From contig CAJULP010000077.1 in the NCBI GenBank assembly GCA_910587295.1, forward strand, positions 62,001-126,000: a stretch of DNA of 64,000 nt. Direction: 5' to 3'. The translations under genes were made by a program, and so were the position numbers. Within the stretch, counting starts at the first letter, position 1, and every line of letters starts with the position of its first letter. Shown in pieces: positions 8,502 to 18,049 of this stretch. A model generated the notes under the pieces. It worked only from the letters and a program-made list of their open reading frames with translations. It was not told where the DNA came from and searched no databases. This DNA is from an uncultured Lachnospiraceae bacterium (GTDB lineage: Bacteria; Bacillota; Clostridia; Lachnospirales; Lachnospiraceae).

Positions 8502-10385
8502 ATGTGTGGAATATGCGGATATTTCAGTAAAAATAGAATAACGGAAGAAAAATTACAGGAAATGAACGACACAATGTACCACCGAGGGCCGGACGACCAT
8601 GGAGTTTCCCTATATCAGGCCGGGGAAGGGTACAGTGTGGGAATGGCGCAGAGAAGGCTGGCGATCATGGATCTGTCGCCGTTGGGTCATCAACCCATGG
8701 AGTCGGCAGATGGTCAGACAGTGGTGGTTTTTAATGGGGAGATCTATAACTTTAACAAGTTGAAAAAAGAGCTTTCAGATTATCCGTTTCAATCCACTTG
8801 TGATACGGAGGTGATTCTTGCCGCTTACCGGCGGTGGGGGATTTCCTGTGTGGAAAAGCTTCAGGGGATGTTTTCTATTGCGTTATTTGATCGGAAAAAG
8901 GATACCTTATACCTGATCCGCGACAGGATAGGGAAAAAGCCGTTGTATTATTGGATTGAAGATGGAAATCTTGTATTTGCGTCAGAATTAAAGCCGATTA
9001 TGAAGTGCCCCGGGTTTCATGCTAAAATAAGAAAAGACGTGATATCCCGTTTTTTGTATCAGCAGTATCTGTGCGAGCCAGACAGTATTTTTGAGGGGGT
9101 ATATAAAGTAGAGCCGGGAAGCATTGTAAGTTTTTGCCATGGGCAGGAAGATAAATACTTTTATTGGGATATTAAGAACGTTTATCGGGAAAAGAAAGGA
9201 ACTTTCCCGGGGAATTATGAAGAGGCAAAGGCGCGGCTTTTGGACCTTTTGCGGGGAGCCGTCAGGGAAAGGCTGGTGGCCGATGTGCCGGTAGGGAGCT
9301 TTTTAAGCGGCGGCTACGATTCTTCACTGGTGACATCAATAGCCCAGCAGATATCCCATTCTCCCGTTAAAACATTTTCTATCGGGTTTTACGAGGAAAA
9401 GTATAATGAGGCAGGATACGCCAGAGAAGTGGCAGCTCATCTTGGCTGTGACCATACGGAATTGTATGTGTCAGAGCAGGACTTGCTGGATATGGTGGAG
9501 GATCTTCCTGTGTATTATGATGAACCTTTTGCGGATTCTTCTCAGATTCCGTCTATGCTGGTAGCAAAATTGGCAAGGCAGAAGGTAACAGTGGCCCTGT
9601 CCGGTGATGGCGGCGATGAATTTTTCTGCGGCTATCAGACATATGAAAAGGTCAGGCAGGCACAGCTTTTAGATGGTATGGGCGGGGCGGCATGGGCAGT
9701 CGGAAAGGCCTTCCACATGCTTGACCGATATCCGTTTAAGGTGCGTATGATTGCAGGCAACAGGGATAAGGAGACGAAGACCCAATTTGCGGCCGGTAAC
9801 TATCAAAAGGTGGCAGGAGGCATGGTGCTTGGCATGGAGAAGGATTTTGTTCCATGTCTGTACGAGTTTGAATCCATTTATCATGAGAAGAACTGGCAGG
9901 CAAGAAGGATGCTGCTTGATATGGGAACTTATTTGCCGGGGGATATCTTATGTAAGGTGGACAGGGCTTCTATGAAGTATTCGTTAGAGACGCGGTGTCC
10001 TATTTTAGATCAGGGCGTGATGGAATATTCTTTTTCCCTTCCTCACAGTTTTAAATACAGTAAAGGAACCGGAAAACGGATTTTAAAAGACCTGACTTAT
10101 CAATACCTTCCCAGGGAATTAATGGAAAGACCTAAAAAAGGTTTCAGCGTGCCATTGGATAAATGGCTTCGGGGAATATTAAAAGAACAAGTGTTATCAT
10201 ATGCAGATGAAGGATTTTTAAGAAAACAACAGATATTTGATGTTGTCTACACCCAAAATTTCTTGGAAAAATACATGAAGAAGGGCGATGCCGGCGCCGG
10301 AACAGGGGAAAATTACTCTCATTTGGTCTGGGCATTTTTCGTATTTCAAAAATGGTATGAGACATATAGGTCAACAAAGCCATGA
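8502..10385 (+). CDS. asnB-like: Asparagine-synthase-like glutamine amidotransferase (copy 1), candidate uronamide-forming enzyme
   Basis: 627 residues, the normal length of AsnB. The start is MCGICGYF, so Cys2 becomes the N-terminal nucleophile of the class II glutaminase domain; CDTEVILAAY and the Ntn fold cover residues 1-210. The synthetase domain has the PP-loop LSGGYDSS near residues 267-274 and ALSGDGGDEFFCGY further on, so both half-reactions look intact. Known surface-glycan relatives such as WbpS and WbtH are thought to amidate the carboxyl of uronic acids such as GalNAcA, which fits the TviB/TviC-like genes upstream. The ribosome site (GAAGGGA) lies unusually far, about 15 bases, from the ATG, but the conserved MCGI fixes the start. 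True asparagine synthesis cannot be excluded. Confidence 0.9.
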   Translation: MCGICGYFSKNRITEEKLQEMNDTMYHRGPDDHGVSLYQAGEGYSVGMAQRRLAIMDLSPLGHQPMESADGQTVVVFNGEIYNFNKLKKELSDYPFQSTCDTEVILAAYRRWGISCVEKLQGMFSIALFDRKKDTLYLIRDRIGKKPLYYWIEDGNLVFASELKPIMKCPGFHAKIRKDVISRFLYQQYLCEPDSIFEGVYKVEPGSIVSFCHGQEDKYFYWDIKNVYREKKGTFPGNYEEAKARLLDLLRGAVRERLVADVPVGSFLSGGYDSSLVTSIAQQISHSPVKTFSIGFYEEKYNEAGYAREVAAHLGCDHTELYVSEQDLLDMVEDLPVYYDEPFADSSQIPSMLVAKLARQKVTVALSGDGGDEFFCGYQTYEKVRQAQLLDGMGGAAWAVGKAFHMLDRYPFKVRMIAGNRDKETKTQFAAGNYQKVAGGMVLGMEKDFVPCLYEFESIYHEKNWQARRMLLDMGTYLPGDILCKVDRASMKYSLETRCPILDQGVMEYSFSLPHSFKYSKGTGKRILKDLTYQYLPRELMERPKKGFSVPLDKWLRGILKEQVLSYADEGFLRKQQIFDVVYTQNFLEKYMKKGDAGAGTGENYSHLVWAFFVFQKWYETYRSTKP

Positions 10386-10399
10386 AGGGAATAGAGCTT

Positions 10400-11500
10400 A
10401 TGGAAAAAAGAAAGAAGCTGCTGTTTCATATTAACAGTATGGGGAAAGGCGGCGCAGAAAAGGTGGTCAGCGTATTGTCCGAGCGGTTTGCGAAGGATGG
10501 GTATGAGACGGTGGTGGCAACCTTATGGCAGGCGGATACAGAATATACACTCTCAGATGATGTAAGGAGAATCAATCTGGGGGATAAGAACAGTTCGAAA
10601 AATAGAGGCAGGATTGCATTGGCGCTGGGCAGGTTATTAGATCTGCGGAAAATGATCAGGGAAGAAAGGCCTGACTTGGTGATATCCTTTTGTAATAAAG
10701 CAAATTTTCGGTGTGCATACAGTATGGCAGGAATAAAGATCCCTTTACTGGTATCTGTCAGAAATGACCCCAGGGTGGACTATTATCCCCATAAATACGG
10801 AATGCGCCAAATGGAAAAAAAGGCGTCCGGCTGTGTATTTCAGACTTATGATGCCATGGAATGCTTTGGGGAGGAATTCAGGAAGAAATCAAAAGTAATT
10901 TGGAATCCCCTTGATGATAAGTATATGGTATCCGGATGCAAGGGGGAAGAAAGGTCAAACTATATTGTCAGCGTGGGGAGACTTTGCGTCCAAAAAAACC
11001 AGCTTCTGCTGCTTAAGGCTTTCCGGCGCATAATGGAAGAATTTCCCCAATATGAACTTCGGATATATGGAGAAGAAAGTGATGCCGGGGTAAAAGAATC
11101 CCTTTGCAAATACATTGACGAAAACGGGATGGGAGGCCGGGTCAGATTTATGGGGCAGAGCAGTCATCTGGAGCGGGAAATGAGAGATGCGTCGCTTTTT
11201 GTGCTTTCCTCAGACTATGAAGGGCTGCCCAATGCGCTGATGGAAGCTATGGCATTGGGAATCCCGGTGGTCTCTACGGATTGTCCCTGTGGAGGCCCCA
11301 GGGAATTGATAGAGGATGGGGTTTCAGGGCTGCTCATCCCGACAGGGAGCGAAGAGGGGTTATTTATGGCGGTGAAGAAGCTCCTGAATGATCCAAAGCT
11401 TGCATGGCAGATAGGGAAAGAAGGGGAAAAAGTAAAAGAAAAGGCATCCCCGGATGCGATATACCAGGAGTGGAAGAAATTTGTGGAGGAACTTACTTGA
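10400..11500 (+). CDS. Glycosyltransferase family 4 with STDCPCGG signature (paralogue 1)
   Basis: About 366 residues from the chosen ATG. An in-frame ATG at 10382 overlaps the previous stop, but AAGGGA at 10385-10390 is better placed for 10400. The N-terminus LLFHINSMGKGGAEKVVSVL carries the GGAE acceptor-domain loop. The C-terminal half has VSVGRLCVQKN, the E-x7-E motif in DYEGLPNALMEAM, and then STDCPCGGPRELI. This last signature recurs in the next gene and in the GT4 at 39896, so the three form a paralogue group within the locus. It sits between two asparagine-synthase-like genes and overlaps the following GT4 by one base. Confidence 0.9.
   Translation: MEKRKKLLFHINSMGKGGAEKVVSVLSERFAKDGYETVVATLWQADTEYTLSDDVRRINLGDKNSSKNRGRIALALGRLLDLRKMIREERPDLVISFCNKANFRCAYSMAGIKIPLLVSVRNDPRVDYYPHKYGMRQMEKKASGCVFQTYDAMECFGEEFRKKSKVIWNPLDDKYMVSGCKGEERSNYIVSVGRLCVQKNQLLLLKAFRRIMEEFPQYELRIYGEESDAGVKESLCKYIDENGMGGRVRFMGQSSHLEREMRDASLFVLSSDYEGLPNALMEAMALGIPVVSTDCPCGGPRELIEDGVSGLLIPTGSEEGLFMAVKKLLNDPKLAWQIGKEGEKVKEKASPDAIYQEWKKFVEELT
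11271..11295 (+). repeat. 25-base exact direct repeat, copy 1 (paired with 12362-12386)
   Basis: The stretch TCTCTACGGATTG followed by TCCCTGTGGAGG is identical in the two adjacent GT4 genes and covers the STDCPCGG codons. It is a shared coding segment of tandem paralogues rather than a separate element. Confidence 0.7.
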
Positions 11501-12603
11501 TGGGGCAAATGACGGTTGCACTATATATCAGCAGTCTGAGAAAAGGCGGGGCGGAGCGGGTGGCTGCCAATTTGGCAGACCATCTGCATCACCGGGGATA
11601 TCAGGTGATATTGGTGACGACCCATAAGCTGGAAGAAGAGTATCCTATTGCACCAGGGATCAAAAGGGAGATTTCTGAACCAGATGCGGCAGAACTAAGA
11701 AAAGGGAGGATTGGGAACTTTCTGACCAGATTTCGGAAGCTAAGGGGGATTTGGAAAAGATACCAACCGGATGTTATTTTATCTTTTATCGGCAAAAATA
11801 ATCTTATGGCGGTCATGACTTCTTTTGGTCTGCATATTCCGGCAGCGGTTTCCGTGCGGAGCGATCCGCTCCGGGAATATTATAACGGGCTGTTAAGGTT
11901 TCTGGCCAAAACTCTTTTCGGGGCGGCGGCGGGAGTGGTGCTCCAGACCAAAGAAAGTATTTCCTTTTTCCCAGGGTATATCAGGAAAAAGGCCGTGATA
12001 TTAAAAAATCCTATCAACCCCCAGTTTTTCAGGGAGCGTTACAGGGGGGGAAGAGAAAAAACAATTGTTACCGTAGGCAGGGTTGACGAAAATAAAAACC
12101 ACAAAATGCTGGTGAAAGCGTTTGCGGGGATTGCGGATGAATTTCCTGAATATAGGCTGATCATATATGGGGATGGAGATAAGCGGGAAGAACTTATGAA
12201 AATGGCAGAATCCCTTGGGCTGCAGGATCGGGTTCTGCTTCCGGGGAATATAAGCAATGTGGCGGACGCTATTTATAAAACACGTGTTTTTGTATTATCT
12301 TCTAATAAAGAAGGGATGCCAAACGCACTGATCGAAGCAATGGTCATGGGGCTGACCGTTATCTCTACGGATTGTCCCTGTGGAGGGCCAAAGGAGTTGA
12401 TTGACCCTGGTATTAATGGTTTATTGGTACCTGTAGGAGATGAAAAGATATTGCAGGAAAACCTGCATTTTGTATTAAATAACTTGCAAAAGTCAGATTT
12501 GATGGGTGAGAACGCAAAGAAAACATGTGAAATTTATTCTTCCGGAAAGGTTCTGGAGGAGTGGGAGAATTACTTGAATTTACTGGCATTTTCGCGGAAG
12601 TAG
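11500..12603 (+). CDS. Glycosyltransferase family 4 with STDCPCGG signature (paralogue 2)
   Basis: 367 residues. The frame is open from 11404, but the protein proper begins at the ATG in the TGATG overlap (MGQMTVALYISSLRKGGAERV), which I chose. It has the GGAE loop, VTVGRVDENKNHKML, the E-x7-E motif in NKEGMPNALIEAM, and STDCPCGGPKELI. It shares a 25-base exact stretch with the preceding GT4 over the STDCPCGG codons (11271-11295 and 12362-12386), so the two look like an old tandem duplication or have exchanged sequence. It probably adds the sugar next to that added by its neighbour; specificity is unknown. Confidence 0.9.
   Translation: MGQMTVALYISSLRKGGAERVAANLADHLHHRGYQVILVTTHKLEEEYPIAPGIKREISEPDAAELRKGRIGNFLTRFRKLRGIWKRYQPDVILSFIGKNNLMAVMTSFGLHIPAAVSVRSDPLREYYNGLLRFLAKTLFGAAAGVVLQTKESISFFPGYIRKKAVILKNPINPQFFRERYRGGREKTIVTVGRVDENKNHKMLVKAFAGIADEFPEYRLIIYGDGDKREELMKMAESLGLQDRVLLPGNISNVADAIYKTRVFVLSSNKEGMPNALIEAMVMGLTVISTDCPCGGPKELIDPGINGLLVPVGDEKILQENLHFVLNNLQKSDLMGENAKKTCEIYSSGKVLEEWENYLNLLAFSRK
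12362..12386 (+). repeat. 25-base exact direct repeat, copy 2 (paired with 11271-11295)
   Basis: This is the second copy of the shared STDCPCGG coding segment in the neighbouring GT4 gene. It gives possible ground for homologous exchange between the two genes, about 1.1 kb apart. Confidence 0.7.
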
Positions 12604-12613
12604 GTGAGGAAAG

Positions 12614-14497
12614 ATGTGTGGGATTGCAGGGTTTTGTAATTTTGCAGGAGATAAGGTCGAAAATTTAGAGAAAATGAAGATGAAAATACTTCACCGGGGT
12701 CCGGATGGAGGCGGCTCCTTCTTTTCTAAGGATGGAAGGGTGGCATTAGGTCACAGGCGTCTTTCTATTCTTGATTTGTCTGAAAAAGGTTCTCAGCCTA
12801 TGGTTTCTCATAGTGGAAGGTTTGCGATCGCTTATAACGGGGAAATTTATAATCATAAGGAGATTGCGAGAAAATTACTTGCGGAAAAGAGAGTGGATGC
12901 TTTTCGGGGTACTTCCGATACAGAGGTGCTTTTGGAAGCTTTTGAGACTTATGGGGTGGAAGAGGCCATTGGTATGTGCAGGGGGATGTTTGCCATTGCC
13001 CTGTATGATCAGAAGGAAAAAGTAATATATCTTTTACGGGACAGGGTGGGGGAAAAACCGCTTTATTATGGGATTGTGAACGGAAGCTTTGTCTTTGCTT
13101 CTGAGGCGGGATGCTTTTCCGTGCTGGACGGGTTTTCAAATCCGGTCAACAGGGAAGTCCTGGACTTGTATTTTCTTCATGGTTACATTCCGGCGCCTTA
13201 TTCTATTTATGAAAAGATATGGAAATTACAGCCAGGCTGTATCCTGAAGCTTCCGGTTCCTTATGATACATGGGAAATCCGCTCTTATTGGAGCATGAAG
13301 GAGGCTGCCAGGTACGGACAGCAGAATTTATTTACAGGAAGCCGCGAGGAAGCTGCAGATGAATTGGAAAGGCTGTTAAAGAGATCGATTACAGGACAGA
13401 TGGAGGCTGATGTTCCGGTAGGGGCGTTTTTATCCGCAGGGATTGACAGCAGTACGGTGGTGGCTTTGATGCAGTCACTTTATCCGGGCAGGGTAAAAAG
13501 CTTTACCATCGGGATGGAGGATGAGAAATATAATGAAGCCGTTTATGCAAAGGAGATTGCCCGCCTTTTGGGAACAGAGCATACGGAGCTTATGATTTCC
13601 GGCCGGGATGCTATGGAAGTGATCCCGAAGCTGGCCGGGATGTTTGGGGAGCCTTTTGGTGATTCCTCCCAGATACCTACCTACCTTGTCAGCAGGATGA
13701 CAAGAGAACATGTGACGGTTTCTTTAAGCGGTGACGGCGGTGACGAATTGTTTTGCGGTTATCGATCCTATCAGTCTGTTGACAGGATCTGGGGGAAGAT
13801 GAAAAAAATTCCATATGTTATTAGAAAGCCCGCAAGCAATCTGGTACTGGGAAGCCCCCTTAGAAAAAAGGAAATTTATGAGGTAAAAGCCAGATATCTT
13901 AGGGCAAAGGGGCCGGCAGCATTATATGGACTTATGCCGGAGGTTGAGCAGCCTTTGGCAGGGAAGATCAGTTTGAGCCATGGAAGATGTTCCTATGTGC
14001 ACAGTGAATATGAGGAAGGTTTTTTGGATGAGGCAAATCATAATATTATGTTGATGGACATGCTGATGTATCATCCGGATGATATCCTTGTAAAAGTGGA
14101 CCGGATGGCTATGGCAAATTCTCTGGAAACAAGGGTACCCTTGTTAGACAAGGATGTGTTGGAATTTGCATGGACACTTCCCATATCGCTAAAGCGGGGA
14201 GACGGAACAGGCAAACAGGTGCTTAGAGACGTGCTTTACCGGTATGTGCCCAAAGAATTGATGGAGCGTCCTAAAAAGGGATTTTCCGTTCCCATTGGGA
14301 AGTGGCTTGCCCAGCCAGGCCTAAGAGACTGGGCCGAAGAGTTAATAGAGCCGGAGCGGCTTAAAAGGCAAGGGTTTTTGGATTCCAGGATCGTCCAAAG
14401 GATCTGGGAAGACTTTACGGATAAGAAAATCTGGCGGCCGCAAGTATGGTATATTTTGATGTTTCAACAATGGCTGTGTGAGGCTGGTAAGGGGTAG
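12614..14497 (+). CDS. asnB-like: Asparagine-synthase-like glutamine amidotransferase (copy 2)
   Basis: Also 627 residues. MCGIAGFCNF supplies Cys2 for the glutaminase domain; HRGPDGGG and YNGEIYNHKEI are conserved Ntn-domain segments. The synthetase domain has the PP-loop SAGIDSST near residue 273 (Ala replaces the usual Gly at its second position) and SLSGDGGDELFCGYRSY. Copy 1 has SGGYDSS instead, so the two are well diverged and not a recent duplication, which suggests two different acceptors. AGGTGAGGAAAG precedes the ATG. It is most simply read as a second amide-forming enzyme for uronic acids or another carboxylate in the glycan; the acceptor is inferred from context only. Confidence 0.9.
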   Translation: MCGIAGFCNFAGDKVENLEKMKMKILHRGPDGGGSFFSKDGRVALGHRRLSILDLSEKGSQPMVSHSGRFAIAYNGEIYNHKEIARKLLAEKRVDAFRGTSDTEVLLEAFETYGVEEAIGMCRGMFAIALYDQKEKVIYLLRDRVGEKPLYYGIVNGSFVFASEAGCFSVLDGFSNPVNREVLDLYFLHGYIPAPYSIYEKIWKLQPGCILKLPVPYDTWEIRSYWSMKEAARYGQQNLFTGSREEAADELERLLKRSITGQMEADVPVGAFLSAGIDSSTVVALMQSLYPGRVKSFTIGMEDEKYNEAVYAKEIARLLGTEHTELMISGRDAMEVIPKLAGMFGEPFGDSSQIPTYLVSRMTREHVTVSLSGDGGDELFCGYRSYQSVDRIWGKMKKIPYVIRKPASNLVLGSPLRKKEIYEVKARYLRAKGPAALYGLMPEVEQPLAGKISLSHGRCSYVHSEYEEGFLDEANHNIMLMDMLMYHPDDILVKVDRMAMANSLETRVPLLDKDVLEFAWTLPISLKRGDGTGKQVLRDVLYRYVPKELMERPKKGFSVPIGKWLAQPGLRDWAEELIEPERLKRQGFLDSRIVQRIWEDFTDKKIWRPQVWYILMFQQWLCEAGKG

Positions 14498-14501
14498 GGC
14501 T

Positions 14502-15998
14502 ATGTTATTTAATTCCTATATATTTATACTGTTCTTTTTGCCGTTGGTGGTGATTGGTTATTACTTTTTAGGCGGCCTGCGAAAAGGCTCTTTTGTGACA
14601 GGATTTTTATTTTGTGCCAGCTTATGCTTTGTGGGGTATCAGGGAATTTATCACTTGGCGGTTTTATGCGGAAGCATCTTGCTGAATTTTTTGCTGATCA
14701 GGGGCATGGAACAGGCCGGCAGGGCGAAGGGAAGGAAAAAGAAGATCTTTGTTTTCGGGGTCAGCATGAACCTGGTTTTTCTTTTTTTATTTAAGTATCT
14801 GGATTTTTTTCTGGAAAATTTGAATTTGCTGCTGCCTGTGGATATTCCCCTTACAGGCCTTGTGATGCCGATCGGTATCAGCTTTTATACCTTTTCTCAG
14901 ATTGCGTGCCTTGCAGACTGTTATAAAGGAATCCGGTTTGGGGGAAGCCTGGATGACGGGCGGACAAAGCCTTGTTCCTTCGTGGAATACGGGGCGTTTG
15001 TTTCTTTTTTTCCCAAGCTGATTCAGGGGCCCATTGCTTCCCACAGGGAAGTAGTGCCTGGGTTTAGGAGCCGGATAGTAAAGAAAATAGATTACGGCAA
15101 TCTTTGCAGGGGGATTTACGCCTTTGCCTTAGGTCTTGCCAAAAAGGTTTTACTTGCGGATACATTAGCGAAAGTGGTAAATATAGGGTATGGTAATATA
15201 TCCGAACTGAATACCCCGAGTGCGCTGATGGTCATGGTAAGTTATTCCCTGCAGATTTATTTTGATTTCAGCGGATATTGTGACATGGCGTACGGGATCG
15301 GCTATATGCTGAATATTAAATTGCCAATCAACTTTAACTCCCCATATCAAGCGGAATCGGTTTCCGACTTTTGGGAGCGGTGGCATATGACGCTGACAGA
15401 GTTTTTTACCAGATATCTCTACATTCCGCTTGGGGGAAGCAGGAAAGGAACAGGCAGGACATATCTTAACATTATGATCGTATTTCTGCTGAGCGGGCTT
15501 TGGCATGGCGCTAATTGGACATTTGTCTTATGGGGAATGCTCCATGGAATCATGAAAGTGATGGAAAGGGCCCTTCATGTAAAAGACTGGAAGATTCCAA
15601 GATTTTTGAAGCAAGTAACTACATTTATCATTGTTACTTTTGCATGGAGCATTTTCCGGGCGGACTCCGTTTTGCAGGTTAAGGGATTGTGGGGAAGGCT
15701 GTTTTTCGGTGGAGGCGGCGGGATTTACCGCCCTATCACGGATAGCTTTCAAAAATTGATAGAAATCAGTTTTTTATACCGGGCAGGATTGGGAGGAGTG
15801 ATGGAACGTTTTCCGTGGCTTCTTCTTACCGCATTTGTTTTTATCTTGTTACTGGCATGCTTTACTATGAGAAATACTAAGGACAAGGCAGAGACAATGA
15901 AATTTACGAGGTGGAAAATGATCCTGGTGTCAGGACTTATGTTTTGGAGTATCCTGTCACTTGCAGAAATCAGTGAATTTATTTATTTTAATTTTTAA
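14502..15998 (+). CDS. MBOAT-family membrane O-acyltransferase (AlgI/DltB-like)
   Basis: 498 residues with about eleven hydrophobic helices. The start MLFNSYIFILFFLPLVV is the standard AlgI-type N-terminus; an upstream in-frame ATG at 14478 lies inside the previous gene and is less likely. Family landmarks are MPIGISFYTFSQIA, SFFPKLIQGPI, DFSGYCDMAYGIG, the ERWHMTLTEF region, the conserved His335 in LWHGANWTF and His348 in GMLHG. These enzymes move an acyl group, usually acetyl, across the membrane for transfer to an extracellular polymer. The next gene is an SGNH-like partner, as in AlgI with AlgJ/AlgX, so O-acetylation of the glycan is likely. Confidence 0.94.
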   Translation: MLFNSYIFILFFLPLVVIGYYFLGGLRKGSFVTGFLFCASLCFVGYQGIYHLAVLCGSILLNFLLIRGMEQAGRAKGRKKKIFVFGVSMNLVFLFLFKYLDFFLENLNLLLPVDIPLTGLVMPIGISFYTFSQIACLADCYKGIRFGGSLDDGRTKPCSFVEYGAFVSFFPKLIQGPIASHREVVPGFRSRIVKKIDYGNLCRGIYAFALGLAKKVLLADTLAKVVNIGYGNISELNTPSALMVMVSYSLQIYFDFSGYCDMAYGIGYMLNIKLPINFNSPYQAESVSDFWERWHMTLTEFFTRYLYIPLGGSRKGTGRTYLNIMIVFLLSGLWHGANWTFVLWGMLHGIMKVMERALHVKDWKIPRFLKQVTTFIIVTFAWSIFRADSVLQVKGLWGRLFFGGGGGIYRPITDSFQKLIEISFLYRAGLGGVMERFPWLLLTAFVFILLLACFTMRNTKDKAETMKFTRWKMILVSGLMFWSILSLAEISEFIYFNF

Positions 15999-16016
15999 GT
16001 GGAAGGATAAAAGTGA

Positions 16017-17096
16017 ATGGAACAGCAAATAGCAAAAAAGTGGTTTAGGAATTGCCTGATGATGCTGGCCGGATTGCTTCTTTTTGTGGCTCTGGTGGTA
16101 GTGCTTGTTGATCCTTACTTTCATTACCACAAGCCATTTTCCTTTTTTTCCTATCGCCTGAGCGAGGAACGGTATATTAATGATGGGATACTGAGGCATT
16201 TTGATTGTAATGCGGTGATTACAGGAACCTCCATGGCGCAAAATTTTAAAACAAGCGAAATGGATGCTTTACTTGGAACAAATTCTGTAAAGGTTCCTTT
16301 TTCCGGAGCCGGTTATCAGGAATTATCCCAAAATTTAGACAGGGCGCTTGAGCGGAACGGGCAGCTTAAGACGGTATTATGGGCAATAGATTATAATGGC
16401 CTTTTAAGGGAATATGACTGGCAAAAATACGATGATTATCCGGGTTATCTTTATGATGATAATCCTTTTAATGATACGATGTATGTATTTAATAAATCAA
16501 TCCTGTATCATGGGCTGCTGCCTGTTGTAACGATGAGTCTTTTAGGGGAACCGGGAACAACAATGGATGAATATTCTTCCTGGCGTAATGAGACGGGGCT
16601 GGCGCATATCATGCTTTCCTATGACAGAGAAAATGTAAAGCTTGCCAAAGAACGGGAGTTTGGGGAAAAAGAGTATGGAATTGTGACGGAAACGATACAG
16701 AAAAATATCGTGGATCTGGTAAACAAGTATCCGGATACAGAATTTATTCTTTTTTATACGCCTTATAGCATTTGTTACTGGGATGCACTGAACTTGAAAA
16801 AAACCATGTTCCGGCAGACTGAGGCGGAAAAGGCTGCAACACAGATGCTGCTGAAGTGCCCAAATATAAAGCTGTATAATTTCTTTGATCAGCATGACGT
16901 GATTTGCAATACGGATTATTATAATGATGACGGGCATTACAGCAGTGAAGTCAACTCCATGATTCTTAGATGGATCGCAGAAGATACCGGACGGGTGACG
17001 GAAGAAAATTATCTTGAGAAGATAGAAGAAGAAAGAGCGTTTTACGGGAATTATGATTATGAAAGTATTTACCGCACATTGGAGGTAGGTGGATGA
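16017..17096 (+). CDS. Membrane-anchored SGNH/AlgX-DltD-like acyl-transfer partner
   Basis: 359 residues with one N-terminal anchor helix (about 14-32) and the rest predicted outside the cell. A catalytic Ser is proposed at Ser72 in VITGTSMAQN, and the Asp-x-x-His pair at D304/H307 in NDDGHYS, so the SGNH-type triad can be seen. It lies 18 bases after the MBOAT gene, the classic pairing in which the MBOAT protein exports the acyl group and the SGNH protein places it on the polymer. It overlaps the first GT11 gene by four bases. The fold assignment rests on motif and context, not on close similarity to a named protein. Confidence 0.82.
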   Translation: MEQQIAKKWFRNCLMMLAGLLLFVALVVVLVDPYFHYHKPFSFFSYRLSEERYINDGILRHFDCNAVITGTSMAQNFKTSEMDALLGTNSVKVPFSGAGYQELSQNLDRALERNGQLKTVLWAIDYNGLLREYDWQKYDDYPGYLYDDNPFNDTMYVFNKSILYHGLLPVVTMSLLGEPGTTMDEYSSWRNETGLAHIMLSYDRENVKLAKEREFGEKEYGIVTETIQKNIVDLVNKYPDTEFILFYTPYSICYWDALNLKKTMFRQTEAEKAATQMLLKCPNIKLYNFFDQHDVICNTDYYNDDGHYSSEVNSMILRWIAEDTGRVTEENYLEKIEEERAFYGNYDYESIYRTLEVGG

Positions 17097-18049
17097 ACAT
17101 TATCAGGATGTCCGGGGGATTAGGGAATCAAATGTTCCACTATGCATTATATTTAAAGCTCCGGTCCATGGGAAAAGAAGTCAAGTTTGATGATATCAAC
17201 AATTACCGCGGGGAGAAGGCAAGGCCTATCGTGCTGGCCATCTTTGGCATTGATTATCCCCGGGCCACATGGGATGAGATCACGGCCTTTACCGACCAGT
17301 CCATGGAATGGAAAAAGAGGATCCGCAGACACATTTTTGGAAGGAAAGCTGTTGAATATGAGGAAAAAGGATTTTATGACCCGCAGGTGCTTTCATTTGA
17401 ACATATGTATCTGAAAGGTACTTTCAGAAGTGAAAAGTATTTTGAGGATATCAAAGATGAGGTAAGGAGTACTTTTAAATTCCCGGAACTTGCAGAGATG
17501 CATCTGCCGGAGAAACTTCATCTTTCCACTCAAAAAAGCCTGGAACGGATTGAGAGCACTGAGGCGGTGGCCCTTCATATGTATCGTGGGGATTCCAGAA
17601 ACAATGAGGAACTTTATGACGGCATCTGCACGGAACAGTATTATGAAGGGGCAGTGCGCTTTATACAGGAAAAATACCCGGATGCCGTGTTTTTCATTTT
17701 CAGCAATGAGCCTAAATGGGTAAAGGGCTGGGTGATCTCTCTGATGAAAAGCCAGATTAAAGAGGGGATGACAAAAGAAGATATCAAAAACCTGGAAAGG
17801 CGGTTTGTGCTGATGGAGGCAAACAGCCAGCATACCGGTTATCTGGACATGTTTTTAATGAGTAAATGTAAACACAATATTATCAGTAATTCCAGTTTCA
17901 GCTGGTGGGCTGCTTGGATCAATGACAATCCAAAGCGGCTGATCTGCGCACCCGGAAAATGGGTGAACGGGGAAGAATGTGAGGACATTTATATTAAAGG
18001 CATGGTCTTAGTGAATGAAAAAGGAAAAGTGGAGCGGACAGTTAAGTGA
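17093..18049 (+). CDS. GT11 alpha-1,2-fucosyltransferase-like, with altered donor motif (tandem copy 1)
   Basis: 318 residues. The N-terminus MNIIRMSGGLGNQMFHYALYLKL and the late NSSFSWWAAWI segment are those of GT11. The diagnostic donor-site motif, normally H-x-R-R-G-D-Y, reads H162-M-Y164-R165-G-D167-S168 here, so the first Arg is Tyr and the last Tyr is Ser. The paralogue next door keeps the normal motif. The change could alter the donor from GDP-fucose, or reduce activity. It starts by ATGA overlap with the SGNH gene and ends in a TGATG overlap with its paralogue. No GDP-fucose synthesis gene lies in the window. Confidence 0.85.
   Translation: MNIIRMSGGLGNQMFHYALYLKLRSMGKEVKFDDINNYRGEKARPIVLAIFGIDYPRATWDEITAFTDQSMEWKKRIRRHIFGRKAVEYEEKGFYDPQVLSFEHMYLKGTFRSEKYFEDIKDEVRSTFKFPELAEMHLPEKLHLSTQKSLERIESTEAVALHMYRGDSRNNEELYDGICTEQYYEGAVRFIQEKYPDAVFFIFSNEPKWVKGWVISLMKSQIKEGMTKEDIKNLERRFVLMEANSQHTGYLDMFLMSKCKHNIISNSSFSWWAAWINDNPKRLICAPGKWVNGEECEDIYIKGMVLVNEKGKVERTVK

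Noticed and set aside
11404..11499. Upstream start for the second STDCPCGG GT4
   Set aside because: The extra 32 codons lie inside the preceding GT4, and the ATG at 11500 in a TGATG overlap gives the normal N-terminus.
8502..14497. The two AsnB-like genes as a recent duplication
   Set aside because: They have equal length but differ through most of their sequence, including PP-loop residues, so they are old paralogues or separately acquired.
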